Assembly: GCA_903885795.1 (NCBI GenBank)
Contig: CAISJV010000005.1
Location: 45,622 to 109,621 of the forward strand
Source of the DNA: an uncultured delta proteobacterium
Lineage (GTDB): Bacteria; Desulfobacterota; Syntrophia; Syntrophales; UBA8958
Length of the DNA stretch: 64,000 nt
Direction of reading: 5' to 3'
Below are positions 28,684 through 37,881 of this stretch, piece by piece (positions within the stretch are counted from its first letter, which is position 1; each line of letters starts with the position of its first letter). The position numbers were made by a program, and so were the translations under genes. The notes under the pieces were generated by a model. It had not been told where the DNA came from, ran no database searches, and saw nothing but the letters and a program-made list of their open reading frames with translations.

Positions 28684-30327
28684 ATGGCGATGTTGACAGG
28701 AGGACAGCTTGTAGCTAAGGCTTTGAAACAAGAGGGTGTGGAAGCCCTATTTACTCTCGCCGGTGGTCACATCATGGATATTTACAGCGGTTGCATTGAT
28801 GAGGGTATCCGCATCATCGATGTGAGGCATGAACAGACGACAGTACATGCAGCCGAAGCATGGACGAGATTGACGGGGATTACCGGTGTAGCTGCCGTTA
28901 CGGCAGGACCCGGGGTTACCGATGCCGTTACGGGCGTCGCCAATGCCTTTCGCAATCAGGTTCCCATCGTCGTCATCGGGGGACAAGCGCCACGAAAACA
29001 GTTCCGCATGGGGGCGTTGCAGGAACTCGATCATGTGTCCATCATGAAGCCGCTGACCAAACAGTCTTTTACAATCTACGACACGGAGCGCATTCCGGAG
29101 TTATTGGGGAGCGCTTTCCGGGAGGCCAACAGCGGCAGGCCGGGACCTGTTTTTGTGGAGATACCCGCGGACATTCTGGATGCGGAGGTTGGAGAAGAGC
29201 AGGTGTATTTTCCTGTACAGTATCGTTCAAAATCACGTCTCTTCGGAGATCCAGATGCGATCCAAAGAGCAGCGGATCTCCTGGACAAGGCGAAACGTCC
29301 CGTGATCCTTGCAGGTTCACAAATATGGAATTGCCGCGCCATGTCAGAGCTTGTCCAATGTGTCGAACGGGGCCAGATCCCTGTTTATCTCAACGGATCT
29401 GCCAGAGGTTGCCTTCCCAACGGTTTTCCATTATTCATGAGCCGTTCTCGTCGCTATGCCCTTTCCGTGGCTGACGTGGTCATGGTGATCGGCACACCCT
29501 TCGATTTTCGACTTGGTTATGGTCAGCGTGTCTCCCGTGAAGCCAAAGTGATCCAGATCGATTTGGACAGCAGCGAGATCGGACATAATCGCGATGTCGA
29601 TGTCGGAATTGCCGGCCATGCAGGAGCGATCCTCGGTCAGATTACGGCAGCTCTATCTCTGTCTCTGCGCGAAAGCTGGATTAAGACATTGCAGAAAATG
29701 GAGATAGAACTGAGCGATAAGGATCATAAGTTTCTCTATTCCGAAGCCGTGCCTATTCATCCGTTGCGCCTTGCCCGGGAGATTCAGGAGTTTATGTCGG
29801 AAGATGCAATATTGATCGCTGATGGAGGGGACGTTGTAACAATGGCTGCCAGCGTCATTCTTCCCCGAAGACCGGGAAGCTGGCTTGATCCTGGACCGCT
29901 GGGAACCCTCGGCGTCGGTACGCCCTTTGCGGTAGCCGCCAAAGCGGCCTGTCCCGATCGTGAAGTTGTCATCCTTTTCGGAGATGGCGCCTTCGGTCTT
30001 ACGGGTTTTGACTATGATACCCTGATTCGCTTCGGGATGCCCGTTATCGGCATTGTGGGAAACAATTCCGCATGGAACCAGGTGCGCTATGGTCAGGTAC
30101 AAAAGTACGGTGCGGAAAAGGGAGATGTCGCCAATGTTCTCACTCCCTTGCGTTATGACCGCATAGTGGAGGCTATGGGGGGCCACGGTGAATACATCAC
30201 GGAACCGTCCGAAATAAGACCAGCCCTTGAGCGGGCCCGGAGTTCGGGAAAGGCTTCTCTGGTCAATGTCATGGTAAACCGCGATGTCTTCAGCTCCGGA
30301 ACGGTTAACCAGACCATGTACAAATAG
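28684..30327 (+). CDS. Thiamine-pyrophosphate enzyme, acetolactate synthase / 2-hydroxyacyl-CoA lyase-like
   Basis: 547 residues from ATG 28684, which has AAGGAGG five bases upstream; an ATG at 28660 lacks one. Domain order is the usual TPP_N, central and TPP_C. The catalytic Glu is E50 in [14 protein letters not shown]. The TPP-Mg motif is [13 protein letters not shown] with NNSAW about 30 residues on. [16 protein letters not shown] and FVEIPADI are standard for the family. It could be a catabolic acetolactate synthase, oxalyl-CoA decarboxylase or 2-hydroxyacyl-CoA lyase; no small regulatory subunit (ilvN) lies nearby, which speaks against biosynthetic use. Reaction unproven. Confidence 0.85.
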   Translation: MAMLTGGQLVAKALKQEGVEALFTLAGGHIMDIYSGCIDEGIRIIDVRHEQTTVHAAEAWTRLTGITGVAAVTAGPGVTDAVTGVANAFRNQVPIVVIGGQAPRKQFRMGALQELDHVSIMKPLTKQSFTIYDTERIPELLGSAFREANSGRPGPVFVEIPADILDAEVGEEQVYFPVQYRSKSRLFGDPDAIQRAADLLDKAKRPVILAGSQIWNCRAMSELVQCVERGQIPVYLNGSARGCLPNGFPLFMSRSRRYALSVADVVMVIGTPFDFRLGYGQRVSREAKVIQIDLDSSEIGHNRDVDVGIAGHAGAILGQITAALSLSLRESWIKTLQKMEIELSDKDHKFLYSEAVPIHPLRLAREIQEFMSEDAILIADGGDVVTMAASVILPRRPGSWLDPGPLGTLGVGTPFAVAAKAACPDREVVILFGDGAFGLTGFDYDTLIRFGMPVIGIVGNNSAWNQVRYGQVQKYGAEKGDVANVLTPLRYDRIVEAMGGHGEYITEPSEIRPALERARSSGKASLVNVMVNRDVFSSGTVNQTMYK

Positions 30328-30355
30328 GATTGGAACGAAAATACGGAAGGATCAC

Positions 30356-30580
30356 ATGACCATATATTTGAAGTTATCCAGAAAAGACCTCGTGTGGCTG
30401 CAATTTTTATTGGAGGGATACGAAAGGCTGTCATCCATCTCCACCATCGATCCCAGAGAGGCCATTGTCCGGATTATGATCATGCCTGATTTTCAAGACG
30501 ATTTTCAGATAATCCTTTCGGAACTAAAAAATTCTGTTGATTTCCGGATCATCCAGTCATACAAGGAAGCAACATTTTAG
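30356..30580 (+). CDS. Small conserved protein, DUF4911-like
   Basis: 74 residues from ATG 30356, preceded by GGAAGG; longer in-frame starts run back into the TPP gene. The pattern TIYLKLSRKDLVWLQFLLEG, then a glycine-poor stretch ending DFRIIQS, resembles DUF4911, a domain of unknown function seen in anaerobic deltaproteobacteria. It lies 28 bases after the TPP enzyme and eight before the next gene, so it is probably in the same transcript. Confidence 0.65.
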   Translation: MTIYLKLSRKDLVWLQFLLEGYERLSSISTIDPREAIVRIMIMPDFQDDFQIILSELKNSVDFRIIQSYKEATF

Positions 30581-30588
30581 GAGGCCTT

Positions 30589-31008
30589 ATGAAACGCTTG
30601 CATCGCTTATTTATCCTTCTTCTCTTAATCCCTTTTGTTATGGGTATGAGTTCTCTCGGGGGAGATTCGCCCGATAGGATTCCTATCCCGGCGAAAAAAT
30701 TTATAGGGTCCTTTGTCGATCAGACCGACGTCATAACGGAAGCTAAGGAAATCAGCATTGACGGCGGAACCTTCCTGGAGGGTAAAAAGGGAGAGGGGAC
30801 CTTTACGGTAGCCTTTGAGAACGTACAACATATTAATTTTATCCTCCGTGATGACAGGTTGGTTGCCATGGTGAAGCTGCGGGATGGAAACAATGTGGAG
30901 CTTGGGGTCAACAAAAAGGCCAAGGCCTACGGAAAGACAAAATTCGGCACCTTCCAGATAAAGCTGCTCGATATTAAAAGAATGACAATCATCGGTCTGG
31001 CAAAATAA
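30589..31008 (+). CDS. Exported protein of unknown function
   Basis: 139 residues. A signal peptide is clear: basic start MKRLHRL, then a hydrophobic run to about residue 20. There is no lipobox cysteine. The mature part is rich in short beta-type stretches with Lys and Gly (GTFTVAFENVQHINFILRDD). AGGAGG is present just upstream of the ATG. I do not recognise a family. It lies eight bases after the DUF4911-like gene. Confidence 0.7.
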   Translation: MKRLHRLFILLLLIPFVMGMSSLGGDSPDRIPIPAKKFIGSFVDQTDVITEAKEISIDGGTFLEGKKGEGTFTVAFENVQHINFILRDDRLVAMVKLRDGNNVELGVNKKAKAYGKTKFGTFQIKLLDIKRMTIIGLAK

Positions 31009-31030
31009 TCATTTTGAGAGACACTCCCAC

Positions 31031-31828
31031 ATGCTGATGATGACCCACACCTGGCTCCTCATGAATTATCCGGGGGGCGGGGAACTTGTCAGGAATCATC
31101 CTGATCTCCTGATTTACAATATATGCCCTGATCTCCTGCCGATTCATAAAAATATCACAGCCGAGGCCACCCACGGTATTACCCGTCGCTGTGCGCTGCC
31201 AGTGAATTACCGGAAAAACGCCTTCGTCCATTTTCATCTGATGGTTGATGATATCTCCCATTATGGGTCGATTACCAGCCAACCCGTCATGGAATTCAAT
31301 CCCGATTCTCACGGCTATACCTATCTCAAGGGAAAACCCCTCGTGCAACCGCTTCTTGATATCTACGATAAGCTGGGAACCCCGATTTCTTATGCCGATG
31401 CCGCTTACCGGTCTCACATGATTATCGAGATGACATTTGACCTTGCCCTGCACCTGGATCGGCTTGTCGAGGGTGAAAAACTTCTCACCCTCCTCAACGA
31501 CGCCATGAATTACACAGTTAGAGAAAAATTCTCCGAATTCAGTGATAATATCGCTTGGTTGTACGGAATGCCGGTGCAGAATGTCGAAGAGGCACTTAGG
31601 GAAGGGGCGGCGGTTTATACATTGAACCGGATCAGACGTTTCATGACCCTGGAAGGGCGAATCCAGCTGTTTGCGAACAAATATGGCATTCCCCGGGATG
31701 AGGTGAACGCCATCGCCGCGCTTACCGACATCATGAACCATGGAATGGAATTGGTGAATAATTACGGGGACTTTATGGCGCCTACCCTCGCGGCCATCCG
31801 GAGGGTAGGATTCAATCCTGATTTATAA
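31031..31828 (+). CDS. Conserved protein of unknown function, His/Asp-rich N-terminal half
   Basis: 265 residues, no signal or membrane segment. The N-terminal half holds many His and Asp residues in helical surroundings (THTWLLMNYPGG, NICPDLLPIHKNI, THGITRR, VHFHLMVDDISHYG, then TFDLALHLDRL). This spacing recalls alpha-helical metal-dependent hydrolases such as HD-like or zinc phospholipase C-like proteins, but no motif matches fully. I do not recognise it. It is the last gene of the run that begins at 28684, and ends exactly where the convergent rpmB ends. Confidence 0.7.
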   Translation: MLMMTHTWLLMNYPGGGELVRNHPDLLIYNICPDLLPIHKNITAEATHGITRRCALPVNYRKNAFVHFHLMVDDISHYGSITSQPVMEFNPDSHGYTYLKGKPLVQPLLDIYDKLGTPISYADAAYRSHMIIEMTFDLALHLDRLVEGEKLLTLLNDAMNYTVREKFSEFSDNIAWLYGMPVQNVEEALREGAAVYTLNRIRRFMTLEGRIQLFANKYGIPRDEVNAIAALTDIMNHGMELVNNYGDFMAPTLAAIRRVGFNPDL

Positions 31829-32026
31829 TTAAACCGCTTTGCGCACGGAGCCGGACCGGAGGCAACGCGTACAAATCTTCACTCTCTTGACGGCGCCGCT
31901 TTTCTCGTCGATAGCGCGGATCTTCTGTAGATTCGGTCGCCAGACCCTTTTGGTCTTGTTATTGGCATGGCTTACGCTATTACCGCTGACGGGCTTCTTC
32001 CCGCATACCTCGCACATTCTGGACAT
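31829..32026 (-). CDS. rpmB: 50S ribosomal protein L28
   Basis: 65 residues from ATG 32026 ([12 protein letters not shown]), with AAGGAG eight bases upstream; a GTG at 32035 would add three residues that the family lacks. Four cysteines in CEVCGKKP and CTRCLRSG make this the zinc-binding form. [14 protein letters not shown] is the conserved rRNA-contact region. Its stop codon abuts that of the convergent gene at 31828. Confidence 0.95.
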   Translation of the reverse strand: MSRMCEVCGKKPVSGNSVSHANNKTKRVWRPNLQKIRAIDEKSGAVKRVKICTRCLRSGSVRKAV

Positions 32027-32193
32027 ATCCCTCACTCCTTAAATAGTAGTGGCGTGGTTGCTACAATAATAGACGGAAATATGCAAGCAAATTTTGACGT
32101 TTTCGCATAAACTCATCCCCAGCCCTCTCCTTGAAGGAGACGGCTAAAATTACGCTTTGCGAGTTCTTCAATTTTGATGTCTTTAGCCTTAAT

Positions 32194-33504
32194 TCAATCA
32201 TTTTTCATGGACATCGGCTGACCAGTGGATTCTATGACCCGCATCCAGATATTCCCCGACGGATCGACCTGTTTACCCGACATGACCACCTGCAAGGGTA
32301 GATGGACATATTCACCCCGAAAGCGACCGACCAGCATGCCCGTCTTACCGGCCATGCCGGCATGGGCGGCGTATTGCCCTAAGGCCCCACAGTAAATACT
32401 GTCACTGGCGGTTGCCGGAACGCTGCGGATTGTATAGCTGGGATCTATATATTTCAGATTGACTTCCAGACCACAGTTCTTGAAATATTCTTCTATGATT
32501 CCTCTTAGATAGACGCCAATATCACGCAGTCTCAGGTTTCCCGAGGCGTCCGTCTCGATCTTGCCTTCTTCCTGGCAGAAAAATTCCTGTCCCGCCCCTT
32601 CCGCAGCAAGTATAACACAGTGTTTACGATGTCGCAGGCGCTTCTCCAGGGCTTTCAGGAAACCCTTCTCGCCATACAGATCGAAAGACACCTCAGGAAT
32701 CAGTACAAAATTGGCGTCGTTCTGTGCCAAGGCGGCGTGAACGGCGATATGCCCTGATTGACGACCCATCAGCTTGACCAGACCGATGCCCATAGGCGAG
32801 CCCTTAGCCTCCACATGGGCGCATTCAATGGCATGAACTGCCTCGGATATGGCGGTGTCAAAGCCGAAGGTCTTGTCAACAAGATTAAGGTCGTTGTCGA
32901 TGGTTTTGGGAATGCCGATCACACTGATTTCAAGCTTACGCTTTGATATTTCTTCCGTAATAAGCTCCGTAGCCCGCATGGTTCCGTCACCACCGATGCA
33001 GAAAAATATATCCACATTCATCCTCTTAAGGACATTGACCATCTCCTTGATGTCCTGTTTTCCCCGGGATGAAGATAGGATGCTTCCCCCAACTGCATGG
33101 ATATCCTTGACCACTTCCGTCGTCAGATCCATCATGTCATGGCCGTATCTGGGGATCAAACCCTGAAAGCCATACTTGATCCCGACAATATTACTTACCC
33201 CGTAGCGGTGCGACAGTTCCATGACAATAGCGCGTATAACGTCGTTTATTCCGGGACATAGACCGCCACAGGTTACAATGGCCACCTTCGTTTTCGGCGG
33301 GTCGTAGTAGATCATTTCTCTTGGCCCCGCAACCTCAATGGCCGCAGGCGGTCCTTCGTCCCAACAATGTTCCGAAATTGAACTTAAATCATGATCGTAG
33401 AGAATGCGCCTGATGTCGGGGGTAAAGTAGCTGACAGTAATTGGCGAGGGAATGGTCGCCTCTCCCAGGGACTGGATATTAAAATTCAGCTTGTTTGGCA
33501 CCAT
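32194..33504 (-). CDS. 6-phosphofructokinase, probably ATP-dependent
   Basis: 436 residues, longer than E. coli PfkA (320) because of about 85 extra N-terminal residues. PFK motifs: VTCGGLCPGINDVIRAIV, IGGDGTMRATELI, and GIPKTIDNDLNLVDKTFGFDTA. The GGDGT motif has Gly where PPi-dependent enzymes have Asp, favouring ATP; the PKTIDND motif has Lys as in the PPi type and in plant-type ATP enzymes. It phosphorylates fructose 6-phosphate in glycolysis. The start lies 26 bases inside purN, with AAGGAGG upstream, so the two are translationally coupled. Confidence 0.9.
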   Translation of the reverse strand: MVPNKLNFNIQSLGEATIPSPITVSYFTPDIRRILYDHDLSSISEHCWDEGPPAAIEVAGPREMIYYDPPKTKVAIVTCGGLCPGINDVIRAIVMELSHRYGVSNIVGIKYGFQGLIPRYGHDMMDLTTEVVKDIHAVGGSILSSSRGKQDIKEMVNVLKRMNVDIFFCIGGDGTMRATELITEEISKRKLEISVIGIPKTIDNDLNLVDKTFGFDTAISEAVHAIECAHVEAKGSPMGIGLVKLMGRQSGHIAVHAALAQNDANFVLIPEVSFDLYGEKGFLKALEKRLRHRKHCVILAAEGAGQEFFCQEEGKIETDASGNLRLRDIGVYLRGIIEEYFKNCGLEVNLKYIDPSYTIRSVPATASDSIYCGALGQYAAHAGMAGKTGMLVGRFRGEYVHLPLQVVMSGKQVDPSGNIWMRVIESTGQPMSMKND

Positions 33505-34126
33505 AGGATGATTCCTCCTTGAGATAAACCTTCCGTCCTTTTACTTCCAGCCTGCCCTCGGCGTACCACTGAAGGGCATGAGGAAAGATCTTGTGTTCCT
33601 CTTTCAGGATTCGCTGTGCCAGGCTGACCTCGTCATCGTCATCATAAACGGGAACCACGGACTGAACGATGATCGGGCCTGTATCCACGCCGTCATCGGC
33701 AAAATGGACCGTACAACCGGAAAAGCGAACGCCATACTCCACAGCCTTCCTTTGCACATGCAATCCGGGAAAAGCGGGGAGGAGAGATGGATGGATATTC
33801 ATGATCCGCATGGGAAAGGAAGACAAAAAGCGGGAGGTCAGAATTCTCATGAAACCGGCCATGACCACCAGTTCGACACCCCGAGAGTGAAGAACTTCTA
33901 TCATCTGCTGATCGAAGGCATCCCGCAAAGGATGATCTATATGGTTGATGACCACAAAGGGAATGTCGTGCCGCCGGCATCTTTCCAGTGCATAGGCCTC
34001 CGGGCTGTTGCTGATGACCACCTTTATGACGGCGTCAAGTCTGCCGCTCTCAATATGATCAATAATCGACTGGAGGTTGGAGCCGCTGCCGGAAACGAGA
34101 ATGCCGATAGGGAGTTTTTTCTTCAT
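33479..34126 (-). CDS. purN: Phosphoribosylglycinamide formyltransferase
   Basis: 215 residues. PurN transfers a formyl group from 10-formyl-tetrahydrofolate to GAR in purine synthesis. Motifs: VSGSGSNLQSIID at the start, NIHPSLLPAFPGLH, and GCTVHFADDGVDTGPII with the catalytic Asp region. Overlaps purM by four bases and the phosphofructokinase gene by 26. The C-terminal tail (KVYLKEESSYG) is a little longer than in E. coli. Confidence 0.96.
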   Translation of the reverse strand: MKKKLPIGILVSGSGSNLQSIIDHIESGRLDAVIKVVISNSPEAYALERCRRHDIPFVVINHIDHPLRDAFDQQMIEVLHSRGVELVVMAGFMRILTSRFLSSFPMRIMNIHPSLLPAFPGLHVQRKAVEYGVRFSGCTVHFADDGVDTGPIIVQSVVPVYDDDDEVSLAQRILKEEHKIFPHALQWYAEGRLEVKGRKVYLKEESSYGAKQAEF

Positions 34127-35166
34127 GTCATTGAAAATATAACGGGAGGTTCCTCAGGATCGCGCTTTTCGATATGACCGATGCAATATGACTTTTCACC
34201 AAGTTTTTCGAGTCTATCCATTATTTCGGCAACATCCTTTGCAGAGACGATCATCATCATGCCGACGCCCATATTGAAGACACGGAGCATCTCGATTTCT
34301 TCCACATTACCCAACTCCTTCAGGAGGCTAAAAATGGGTGGTATGGGCCAACTGTCTCTGTAAATCACAGCCTTGCAGGGAACGGGCACAATGCGGGGGA
34401 TGTTATCTAAAAAACCGCCGCCCGTAATATGAACCAGCCCCTTGATATGAAAATGCTTGATGAGATTGAGGAGGGGTTTGACATAGATACGGGTTGGCTT
34501 CAGCATTTCATCTCCGATGGAACATTCAAGATCCGCAGGATGTGCTTTGATGTCAAGAGCAGCCATCTCGAAAACAATCTTCCTGGCCAGGGAATAGCCG
34601 TTACTGTGCAGGCCATTGGAGGCTATCCCGATGATACGGTCCCCAACCCGGATTTCTGATCCATCGATCATGCGGTCGGCATTTACGACGCCGACAGAGA
34701 AACCGGCCAGATCATACTCATCGTTGCTATAAAAACCGGGCATCTCCGCAGTTTCACCGCCCATCAGGGCGCAGCCGGCATCCAGGCATCCCTTGACAAT
34801 GCCGGTTATGATCTGGATACTTGTATCCATGCGGATTTTTCCCGTTGCCAAATAGTCGAGGAAAAAAAGGGGCTCCGCACCCTGAACGATAACGTCATTG
34901 ACGCACATCGCCACCAGATCGATGCCAATCGTATCATGGCGATCCAGCATCTGGGCGATCTTGAGCTTGGTTCCTACGCCGTCTGTTGAAGAAACAAGGA
35001 CAGGGTCCGGGTTCTTTTTCAAGTCGAGATGGAAAAGCCCGCCGAAGCCGCCGATGCTGCTCATGACCTCTTTCCGGGCCGTCGTTTTTACAAGGGGTTT
35101 GATCTTTTCGACAAATAGGTTGGCCTGGTCAATGTTCACACCGGCCTGTTGATATGATGCACTCAT
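34123..35166 (-). CDS. purM: Phosphoribosylformylglycinamidine cyclo-ligase (AIR synthetase)
   Basis: 347 residues, standard length. PurM closes the imidazole ring of AIR using ATP. Key motifs: SSTDGVGTKLKIA, GAEPLFFLDYLATG, GGETAEMPGFY and HITGGGFLDNIPR. First gene of the minus-strand purM-purN-pfk run, ending with a four-base overlap with purN. Confidence 0.97.
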   Translation of the reverse strand: MSASYQQAGVNIDQANLFVEKIKPLVKTTARKEVMSSIGGFGGLFHLDLKKNPDPVLVSSTDGVGTKLKIAQMLDRHDTIGIDLVAMCVNDVIVQGAEPLFFLDYLATGKIRMDTSIQIITGIVKGCLDAGCALMGGETAEMPGFYSNDEYDLAGFSVGVVNADRMIDGSEIRVGDRIIGIASNGLHSNGYSLARKIVFEMAALDIKAHPADLECSIGDEMLKPTRIYVKPLLNLIKHFHIKGLVHITGGGFLDNIPRIVPVPCKAVIYRDSWPIPPIFSLLKELGNVEEIEMLRVFNMGVGMMMIVSAKDVAEIMDRLEKLGEKSYCIGHIEKRDPEEPPVIFSMT

Positions 35167-35293
35167 CGTTTAATCCTTTATCGGGTACAAGATAATATTG
35201 AATTTGGAAGACGTGCTCCTGTGGTAGGAGGTAGTAATCTTTTAACTCAATCCTCCGGGAAAGTCAATTATTCCCTATAACGGGCAATTTATT

Positions 35294-35320
35294 TTGACAA
35301 AATCGGTAGTCTATTATAAA
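35294..35320 (+). promoter_or_regulatory. Candidate promoter of hom-apgM
   Basis: A perfect TTGACA (35294-35299) and TATAAA (35315-35320) lie 15 bases apart, a short spacer, 32 bases before the hom start codon. Confidence 0.45.
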
Positions 35321-35351
35321 CACCAGCGAAAAATATTCAGGAAACCTTTTC

Positions 35352-36662
35352 ATGGAGAAAATCTCACTGGGACTAATCGGATTCGGTACCATCGGTGCGG
35401 GGGTTGTGAAACTGCTGCAGGAAAGTGGCGACCTGATTGAAAAGCGGCTTGGCGCCAGGCTTGTCTTAAAAAAAATCGCCGATCTCGATATTACAACTCC
35501 CCGGGTTGTGGCGGTAGCGCCCGATATACTGACTACGAAAGCCGCTGATGTTCTTGATGATCCGGATATCCAAGTCGTAATTGAACTCATGGGGGGCTAT
35601 GAGCCGGCGCGGACCTTCATTATGGAGGCGATGGGCAGGAAAAAGCACATCGTGACGGCCAACAAGGCCCTTCTGGCGACATATGGCAACGAAATATTCG
35701 AGGCCGCCAACCGGGAAAAGGTGGATATCCGTTTTGAGGCCAGTGTTGGCGGGACAATCCCCATTATCAAGACCCTCAAGGAATCGCTGGTAGGCAACCG
35801 GATCAAGTCGCTGATGGCAATTATGAACGGCACATCGAACTACATACTGTCGAATATGACGGATGAGGGAAAAGCCTTTGCCGATGTTCTCAAGGAGGCG
35901 CAGATCCTTGGCTTTGCCGAGGCGGATCCGACTTTCGATGTCGAAGGGATCGATACTGCCCATAAGCTGGCTATTATCCTTTCGCTTGCCTACGGAAAAC
36001 GGGTAGATATCGAGACGATTTACCGGGAAGGAATCTCCAGGATAAGCCAGCAGGATATAGAATTTGCCAGGGAGTTCGGCTACCGCATAAAACTTTTGGC
36101 CCTTGCCTTTGAACGGGGTGACCTTGTGGAGGCGCGTATTCATCCGACGATGATCCCCTTCGACCACATTCTGGCCAATGTAAACAGTAACTTCAACGCC
36201 TTTCATATCATCGGCAGCGCTTCCGGCTCGGTATTCCTCTATGGACAGGGGGCGGGAATGATGCCCACGGCAAGCGCTGTTATCAGCGACATTGTAGACA
36301 TATCGAGAGAAATTCTTAACGATGTGTCCCGCCTTGTCCCTTATCGCTCGCTCGGAGAAGATATTATTGATGATATCCGATTGGTTCCATTTACCGAGGT
36401 TAAAACGAATTATTATTTCCGTTTTATGGCCGCAGACAAGGCTGGTGTCCTCTCTAAAATAGCGGGAATTCTCGGGGAGATGAATATCAGCATTGCCTCG
36501 GTGATTCAGAAGGGACGCAAAAAAGAAGGCGCGGTGCCCGTAGTGATGACTACCCACAAAGCCCGGGAACGCGATGTTCAGGAGGCACTTCAAAGGATCG
36601 ATCAATTGTCCATAGTCCATGAGCCTACCGTTTTCATTCGCATCGAGGATGAGAGACTCTAA
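35352..36662 (+). CDS. hom: Homoserine dehydrogenase
   Basis: 436 residues, the size of the ACT-bearing bacterial form. It reduces aspartate semialdehyde to homoserine with NAD(P)H, for threonine and methionine. GFGTIGAGVVKLL is the Rossmann start; VTANKALLA, EASVGGTIPIIKTL and MNGTSNYIL are catalytic-domain landmarks. A C-terminal ACT domain (about 350-430, starting YYFRFMAADKAGVLSKIAG) implies feedback control, normally by threonine. Overlaps apgM by one base (TAATG). Confidence 0.96.
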   Translation: MEKISLGLIGFGTIGAGVVKLLQESGDLIEKRLGARLVLKKIADLDITTPRVVAVAPDILTTKAADVLDDPDIQVVIELMGGYEPARTFIMEAMGRKKHIVTANKALLATYGNEIFEAANREKVDIRFEASVGGTIPIIKTLKESLVGNRIKSLMAIMNGTSNYILSNMTDEGKAFADVLKEAQILGFAEADPTFDVEGIDTAHKLAIILSLAYGKRVDIETIYREGISRISQQDIEFAREFGYRIKLLALAFERGDLVEARIHPTMIPFDHILANVNSNFNAFHIIGSASGSVFLYGQGAGMMPTASAVISDIVDISREILNDVSRLVPYRSLGEDIIDDIRLVPFTEVKTNYYFRFMAADKAGVLSKIAGILGEMNISIASVIQKGRKKEGAVPVVMTTHKARERDVQEALQRIDQLSIVHEPTVFIRIEDERL

Positions 36663-37864
36663 TGAAATACATTGTATTGCTTGGAGACGGCATGGCCGAT
36701 TACCCGGTAGATGAATTGGGAGGGAAAACGCCGCTAGAGGCTGCCCGGACGGTTCATATGGATTTCATGGCCAGTAAAGGAACCTTGGGTCTGGTAGATA
36801 CGATTCCCAAGGGTTTTAAGCCGGGAAGCGACGTTGCCAATCTTACCGTTCTGGGTTACGATCCCGGGAGCTGTTACTCCGGTCGTGGTCCTCTGGAAGC
36901 AGCCAACATGGGCATCGTTCTTGGTCCGCAGGATGTCGCCTTCCGCTGCAATCTTATCGCCCTGAATGATGGCGATGACCCGATCATGGACGATTTTACC
37001 GCCGGTCATATTACCAGTGCCGAAGCGGCGGCGATCATCCACGACCTCGACCGTGAATTGGGAAATAAGGATTATCAGTTCTTCCCCGGAGTGAGTTACC
37101 GCCATCTGTTTGTGTGGCGTAACGGTGAAGAGGCCATGATTACAACGCCACCCCATGACATAACCGGTCAGAATATCAACGGTTATCTGCCTCAGGGGGG
37201 AGGGTCGCGCAAAATCAGGTCCCTCATGCAAGATGCCAAGCATGTTCTGGAAATACACCCCGTTAATCTCGAAAGGATAAACCGTGGAAAGAAGCCGGCC
37301 AACGCCATCTGGTTATGGGGGCAGGGCAGGGCTCCCCGGATGGACAAACTCACCGATCGCTACCAAATCACCGGCGGTATAATCTCGGCGGTTGATCTCC
37401 TCAATGGCATCGGCGTTTATGCTGGCCTCAGACCCATTCATGTGGAAGGGGCAACCGGCTATACGGATACCAATTATGTCGGCAAAGGGCGAATCGCGCT
37501 CGCTGCCCTCAAAGAGCTGGATTTTGTGTTTGTTCACGTGGAGGCCCCGGATGAAATGGGTCATGAAGGGAATTTGGCGGGAAAGATCAAAGCCATCGAG
37601 GATTTCGATGAAAAGGTCGTCGGCACCGTCCTCCAGGGGATTCATGAGCTGGGAGATGTACGGGTAATGGTTCTTAGCGACCATCCCACCCCGCTGATCA
37701 AACGCACCCATACCACCGACCCCAGTCCCTTTGCCATCTACTCTTCCCTACAGGCTGAAAATAGCCGTTCCGGTCTACCTTACGGAGAGACGACGGCAAA
37801 GGCTTCGGGATTGATAGTCAGTCCCGGCCACAACCTAATGGGACTATTTATCAAGAAACAATAA
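36662..37864 (+). CDS. apgM: Cofactor-independent phosphoglycerate mutase, archaeal type
   Basis: 400 residues, alkaline-phosphatase superfamily. ApgM interconverts 3- and 2-phosphoglycerate with metal ions and no 2,3-bisphosphoglycerate. Motifs: LLGDGMADYP at the start (metal Asp), GRGPLEAANMG, HVEAPDEMGHEGN and LSDHPTPLIKRTHT. Pairing directly behind hom is common in deltaproteobacteria; some relatives have been suggested to act as homoserine kinase substitutes, which is open here since no thrB was seen. Confidence 0.93.
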   Translation: MKYIVLLGDGMADYPVDELGGKTPLEAARTVHMDFMASKGTLGLVDTIPKGFKPGSDVANLTVLGYDPGSCYSGRGPLEAANMGIVLGPQDVAFRCNLIALNDGDDPIMDDFTAGHITSAEAAAIIHDLDRELGNKDYQFFPGVSYRHLFVWRNGEEAMITTPPHDITGQNINGYLPQGGGSRKIRSLMQDAKHVLEIHPVNLERINRGKKPANAIWLWGQGRAPRMDKLTDRYQITGGIISAVDLLNGIGVYAGLRPIHVEGATGYTDTNYVGKGRIALAALKELDFVFVHVEAPDEMGHEGNLAGKIKAIEDFDEKVVGTVLQGIHELGDVRVMVLSDHPTPLIKRTHTTDPSPFAIYSSLQAENSRSGLPYGETTAKASGLIVSPGHNLMGLFIKKQ

Positions 37865-37881
37865 CTTATCAGGAGTAAGAC

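Noticed and set aside
35466..36620. 384-residue minus-strand frame opposite hom
   Set aside because: Antisense of hom; hom has all expected motifs.
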